Shown: positions 44,654 to 47,768 of the stretch, piece after piece
How positions within the stretch are numbered: position 1 is the first letter of the stretch
Layout of the letters: each line of letters opens with the position of its first letter
Origin: Collinsella sp.
Lineage (GTDB): Bacteria > Actinomycetota > Coriobacteriia > Coriobacteriales > Coriobacteriaceae
Direction of reading: 5' to 3'
Length of the DNA stretch: 47,768 nt
Assembly: GCA_018376905.1 (NCBI GenBank)
Contig: JAHAAK010000016.1
Coordinates: 1 to 47,768 of the forward strand
The notes under the pieces: model-generated
Told to the model about the DNA's origin: nothing
Seen by the model: the letters and a program-made list of their open reading frames with translations, nothing else
The model's database searches: none
Translations under genes and position numbers: made by a program

Positions 44654-45523
44654 ATGAAAAGATCCCGTCGCTCGGTTGCCATTTCGTTGTTTGTTGCGCT
44701 TGCAGTGGCGAGCGTCTTTGTCGTAGCGATAGCTGGCTGCTCCGGGTCGAATGACGGAGCCTCGACGTCTGCATTAGAAGGTCTGGACGCCTCGCAAGTC
44801 AAAGACGACGACCTTAAGACGCTCAACGTCGGCAGCGACCTCTATCCACCGTTTGTGTATACCGACGAGTACGGCGATATCGTTGGCCTGGATGTCGAGA
44901 TATTGACCGAGGCTTTGACTCGCATTGGTTACAAGCCAAAGTACCAGCTGATCGATTGGGAAAAGAAGAACGAGCTACTGGCGAGCGGCGAGCTCGATTG
45001 CGTCATGGGCAGCTTTAGTATGACGGGTCGCGAAAACGAGTATCGTTGGGCCGGCCCGTACCTTGCGAGCCGCCAGGTGGTCGCGGTCGATCCCCAGAGC
45101 GATATCTACACGCTTGCCGATCTTGAGGATAAGGTCGTGGCGGTTCAGTCCACCACCAAGCCCGAGGACATTTTGCTCAATCGCACAAATGAAAACGTTC
45201 CGCAGATCAAAGAGCTCTACTGCTTTTCGGACCGCTCATACCTGAACCCGGCGCTCGTCGAAGGTCTGGTCGACGCCATCGCCGCGCATGAGTCCTCGCT
45301 GCTCACCTACGAAAAAGACTATGGTGTGACGTATCGCATCTTGGATGAGCCGCTGCTAGAGGTTGGTTTGGGCACCGCTTTCGATATCAACGATACGCGC
45401 GGCATCGACGTCAAGCTCACCCGTGCCTACCAGGAAATGCTAGCCGACGGCACCATGGAATGCCTGGTGTCAAAGTATTTTGATGACCCTTCGCCATTTT
45501 TGAATATGGAGGGTCTGTCATGA
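44654..45523 (+). CDS. Solute-binding lipoprotein, amino-acid (SBP_bac_3) type
   Basis: 289 residues. Lipobox AIAGC (C29) anchors it outside. LNVGSDLYPPFVYTDEYGDI, GLDVEILTEALTRIGYKPKY and SGELDCVMGSFSMTGRENEY are the ligand-lobe signatures of polar amino-acid binding proteins. No ABC permease or ATPase gene follows; instead the stop overlaps the start of a hybrid kinase gene (ATGA), so the protein is probably a dedicated ligand sensor for that kinase. The ATG follows TGGAGC. Confidence 0.88.
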   Translation: MKRSRRSVAISLFVALAVASVFVVAIAGCSGSNDGASTSALEGLDASQVKDDDLKTLNVGSDLYPPFVYTDEYGDIVGLDVEILTEALTRIGYKPKYQLIDWEKKNELLASGELDCVMGSFSMTGRENEYRWAGPYLASRQVVAVDPQSDIYTLADLEDKVVAVQSTTKPEDILLNRTNENVPQIKELYCFSDRSYLNPALVEGLVDAIAAHESSLLTYEKDYGVTYRILDEPLLEVGLGTAFDINDTRGIDVKLTRAYQEMLADGTMECLVSKYFDDPSPFLNMEGLS

Positions 45524-47709
45524 TCGATGCGCCCGACCACGCCGCTCAGGAGCGGGGCAATCGTTCGGCAGGGGCATGGCTCCTTGTCGCTCTGCTGGGG
45601 ATAGCGCTCTCGGTTGCTGCCGGCATGATGAGCTACGGTTACACGACGGCCCAAGCCGAGCAGCGCTTTGCCGACGTTGTCGATTACGTGGCGACGCAGA
45701 GCCTTTCCTACGATGCATTCAACAGCGCCTATACGACCAAAAACCTGATTCGCGTTATGGAGATTGCCGGAGAGGCAGCGCGCGATATGGAGCGCGACGG
45801 TTCGGTGGATAACACAAGGCTGGAGCAATACGCCGACCAGTTCAACGTGAGCGCGCTGATTGTGACGGATGCATCGGGCAATTTGGTGTCCGAGTCCTCG
45901 ACGGGCGATGTGGGCTACGGGTCGCTCGCTACGTATCTCAAGGAAGCGCCCGTGCTGGAGGTGGCAACTCATCCGCTTAAGTCCTATACCGCCCGCATTA
46001 CGCTTTCGGATGATTCGGTTGCAGACATTGGTTGCGTGACCCGGCGGGATGGCGAGGGTATCGTTATCGCGGTAAGGCATCAGAGCGCGAAGGCGGTTGC
46101 AAGCAATACGCTCAAACTGCAGAGTTTGCTCGGTGGTTATGAGACCATCGACAGCGGCAATATCGTGATCGAAAGCGACGGCAAGGTCGTTGCGACCAAT
46201 GCCGTTGAACCCACCATATTGGGCGTGTTTGATCTGCCTGCGACGGATGTCTTCATTGTCGACGGTATAAAGGATCGATGCCCGGCTGGTAAGGTCAGAT
46301 TGGTTAACGCCAACGGCGAGTGGTATTTGGGCACATTTGGAAAAGCGCGCGGGTTCTACGTGTACACCTATGCCTCGGCGCGGCGTTACTTTGAGGTCGT
46401 CGCGGCTGTTGCTGCCGGCGTGCTGGTGCTCTACAGCGGTGTTGTAGCCGTTGTCGTGATGGTGCGTCGCCGCGCTGATCGTCGACGTTTGACGGACTTG
46501 CTGCAGCAGGAGCGCGACTATGGCGACAAGCTGGCAAAGGCAGCGCGTGAGGCCTCGTCTGCCAACTCTGCAAAGACGGAGTTTTTGCGCCGCATGAGCC
46601 ACGATCTGCGCACGCCCATCAACGGCATTCGCGGCATGGTCGAGGTCGGCGATGCCAATGCGGACGATCTGCAAAAGCAGACCGAGTGCCGCTCAAAGAT
46701 CTGGACGGCATCGGGACTGCTGCTCGACCTTGCCAACGAGGCGCTCGATATGAGTCGCCTGGAGAGCGGGCAGGTCGACCTGAACCTCGTGCCCATAAAT
46801 TTGGTGGCCCTCAACTGTGAAGTGCGCGATATTCTGGAGCGCCAGGCCGAGGAGCGTCTGGTGACAATTATCTGCGACCAGCAGACGCTTAATCATCCCT
46901 ATGCGCGGGTGAGCGTGACGCACCTCAAGCGTTTGTTGCTCAATATTGCCGGCAATGCCGTCAAGTACAACCGCCAGGGCGGCTATGTCCGCCTGGTGTG
47001 CCGCGAGGTGGAGCCAGCGGATGGCGTCCCCGTCTATGAATACACGATCGCCGACAACGGTATTGGCATGAGCGAGGAGTTCCAAAAGCACCTCTACGAG
47101 CCGTTTTGCCGCGAGGAGCAGCAGGTGGAAGGCGCTTCATCGGGAACTGGCCTGGGTGCGCCTATCGCAAAACAGCTGGTCGAGCTTATGGGCGGAACCA
47201 TGAGCTTTACGAGTGCCTTGGGGCAGGGGACGACGTTTACCATCCGCCTGCCGTTTGAGAAATGCAAGCGCTCCGAGATTCCTCAGGCAGTTCGCGCGGA
47301 TGCGGGCGATGGCGATGCGCTCCAGGGCTTGCACGTTTTGCTCGTAGAGGATAACGATCTGAATGCCGAGATCGCGCAGTTTACGCTCAGCCGTGCCGGT
47401 GCCGTCGTGACGCATGCTAAGGATGGCGAGTCTGCCGTTGAGGCGTTTGCCGCAAGCGCACCGCACGAGTACGACGTGGTGTTGATGGACATCATGATGC
47501 CTGGCATCGATGGCCTTGAGGCCACGCGTCAGATTCGAGCACTCGATCGCGAGGATGCCGCGACCACGCCGATTATCGCCGTGAGTGCCAACGCCTTTGC
47601 CGACGACCGCAGGCTTTCGCGCGAGGCGGGCATAAACGCGCACCTGAGCAAGCCTGTGAGCTCGCAAGAGGATCGCGTCGAAAATGTTGGTGTAAGGGTG
47701 ACGCCCTAG
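45520..47709 (+). CDS. Hybrid sensor histidine kinase/response regulator
   Basis: 729 residues. Two spans (about 20-42 and 290-315) enclose a ~245-residue outside sensor with a dCache-like pattern. A coiled linker leads to the H-box with H361 in SHDLRTPINGIRG, then N (NAVKYN), G1 (DNGIGM) and G2 (SGTGLGAPIAKQ) boxes, and a C-terminal receiver (LLVEDNDLNAEIAQ; D657 in VLMDIMMPG; K711 in LSKPV). The receiver's last helix is replaced by SSQEDRVENVGVRVTP, shorter than normal. No output domain is present, so phosphate must be passed to an unlinked regulator or HPt protein. Translationally coupled to the binding protein before it. Confidence 0.9.
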   Translation: MIDAPDHAAQERGNRSAGAWLLVALLGIALSVAAGMMSYGYTTAQAEQRFADVVDYVATQSLSYDAFNSAYTTKNLIRVMEIAGEAARDMERDGSVDNTRLEQYADQFNVSALIVTDASGNLVSESSTGDVGYGSLATYLKEAPVLEVATHPLKSYTARITLSDDSVADIGCVTRRDGEGIVIAVRHQSAKAVASNTLKLQSLLGGYETIDSGNIVIESDGKVVATNAVEPTILGVFDLPATDVFIVDGIKDRCPAGKVRLVNANGEWYLGTFGKARGFYVYTYASARRYFEVVAAVAAGVLVLYSGVVAVVVMVRRRADRRRLTDLLQQERDYGDKLAKAAREASSANSAKTEFLRRMSHDLRTPINGIRGMVEVGDANADDLQKQTECRSKIWTASGLLLDLANEALDMSRLESGQVDLNLVPINLVALNCEVRDILERQAEERLVTIICDQQTLNHPYARVSVTHLKRLLLNIAGNAVKYNRQGGYVRLVCREVEPADGVPVYEYTIADNGIGMSEEFQKHLYEPFCREEQQVEGASSGTGLGAPIAKQLVELMGGTMSFTSALGQGTTFTIRLPFEKCKRSEIPQAVRADAGDGDALQGLHVLLVEDNDLNAEIAQFTLSRAGAVVTHAKDGESAVEAFAASAPHEYDVVLMDIMMPGIDGLEATRQIRALDREDAATTPIIAVSANAFADDRRLSREAGINAHLSKPVSSQEDRVENVGVRVTP

Positions 47710-47768
47710 CGCCCGTTTAACGAAGAACGGCCTTCGTCCTAGAATCTGAAATCACCACAACAACAGGT

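Overview
The window reads as chromosomal DNA of a high-GC, anaerobic, gut-type Gram-positive bacterium, most likely class Coriobacteriia and close to Collinsella. This is an inference from several things: strong GC bias at third codon positions, GTG and TTG starts behind good Shine-Dalgarno sites, old-yellow-enzyme flavoproteins with Fe-S clusters, a Tat-exported wall protein ending in LAGTG, a separate type IIA topoisomerase operon, and a polyferredoxin/TlpA cluster. I saw no tRNA, rRNA, CRISPR array, intact IS element or phage module.

Layout. 1-870: a decayed Abi-family fragment and non-coding sequence. 871-3037: a radical SAM gene divergent from an HxlR regulator, then a TetR regulator. 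3155-8159: a tight four-gene operon (membrane-anchored Ntn amide hydrolase, Fe-S flavin reductase, both aconitase-X subunits). A perfect operator palindrome lies in front of both the TetR gene and this operon. 8375-11277: a second reductase with a divergent MerR/GyrI-type regulator. 11290-12779: debris of two AAA ATPases, a MerR regulator, and a frameshifted flavodoxin-like gene. 12992-17945: a flavodoxin-like reductase and the two subunits of a gyrase/topoisomerase IV-type enzyme. 18177-19089: an XRE regulator with a membrane-protein partner under a near-consensus promoter. 19179-24708: a 1455-residue Tat-exported, wall-anchored protein preceded by a LuxR regulator. 24776-28732: a two-component system divergent from a CxxC microprotein, a membrane polyferredoxin and a TlpA-like lipoprotein. 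28987-33698: a MacB/FtsX-type ABC transporter, an unknown membrane protein and a broken paralogue of it. 33788-39947: two magnesium-type P-type ATPases with a receiver-less winged-helix regulator between them and a 51-residue membrane microprotein after mgtA. 40055-44509: tRNA-dihydrouridine synthase, glutaredoxin, XRE-TipAS regulator, TrmO and a MalY/PatB aminotransferase. 44654-47709: a solute-binding lipoprotein translationally coupled to a hybrid sensor kinase.

The two best candidates for undescribed systems are: (i) the TetR-controlled amide hydrolase / flavin reductase / aconitase-X operon, which looks like uptake-side hydrolysis, dehydration and reduction of an unknown amide-linked hydroxy acid; and (ii) the divergent two-component system plus CxxC microprotein, polyferredoxin and TlpA lipoprotein, which looks like an electron relay to extracytoplasmic thiols. 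Smaller points of note are the mgtA leader and microprotein, a family of intergenic palindromes with a GGGAC/GTCCC core, and several clear pseudogenes.
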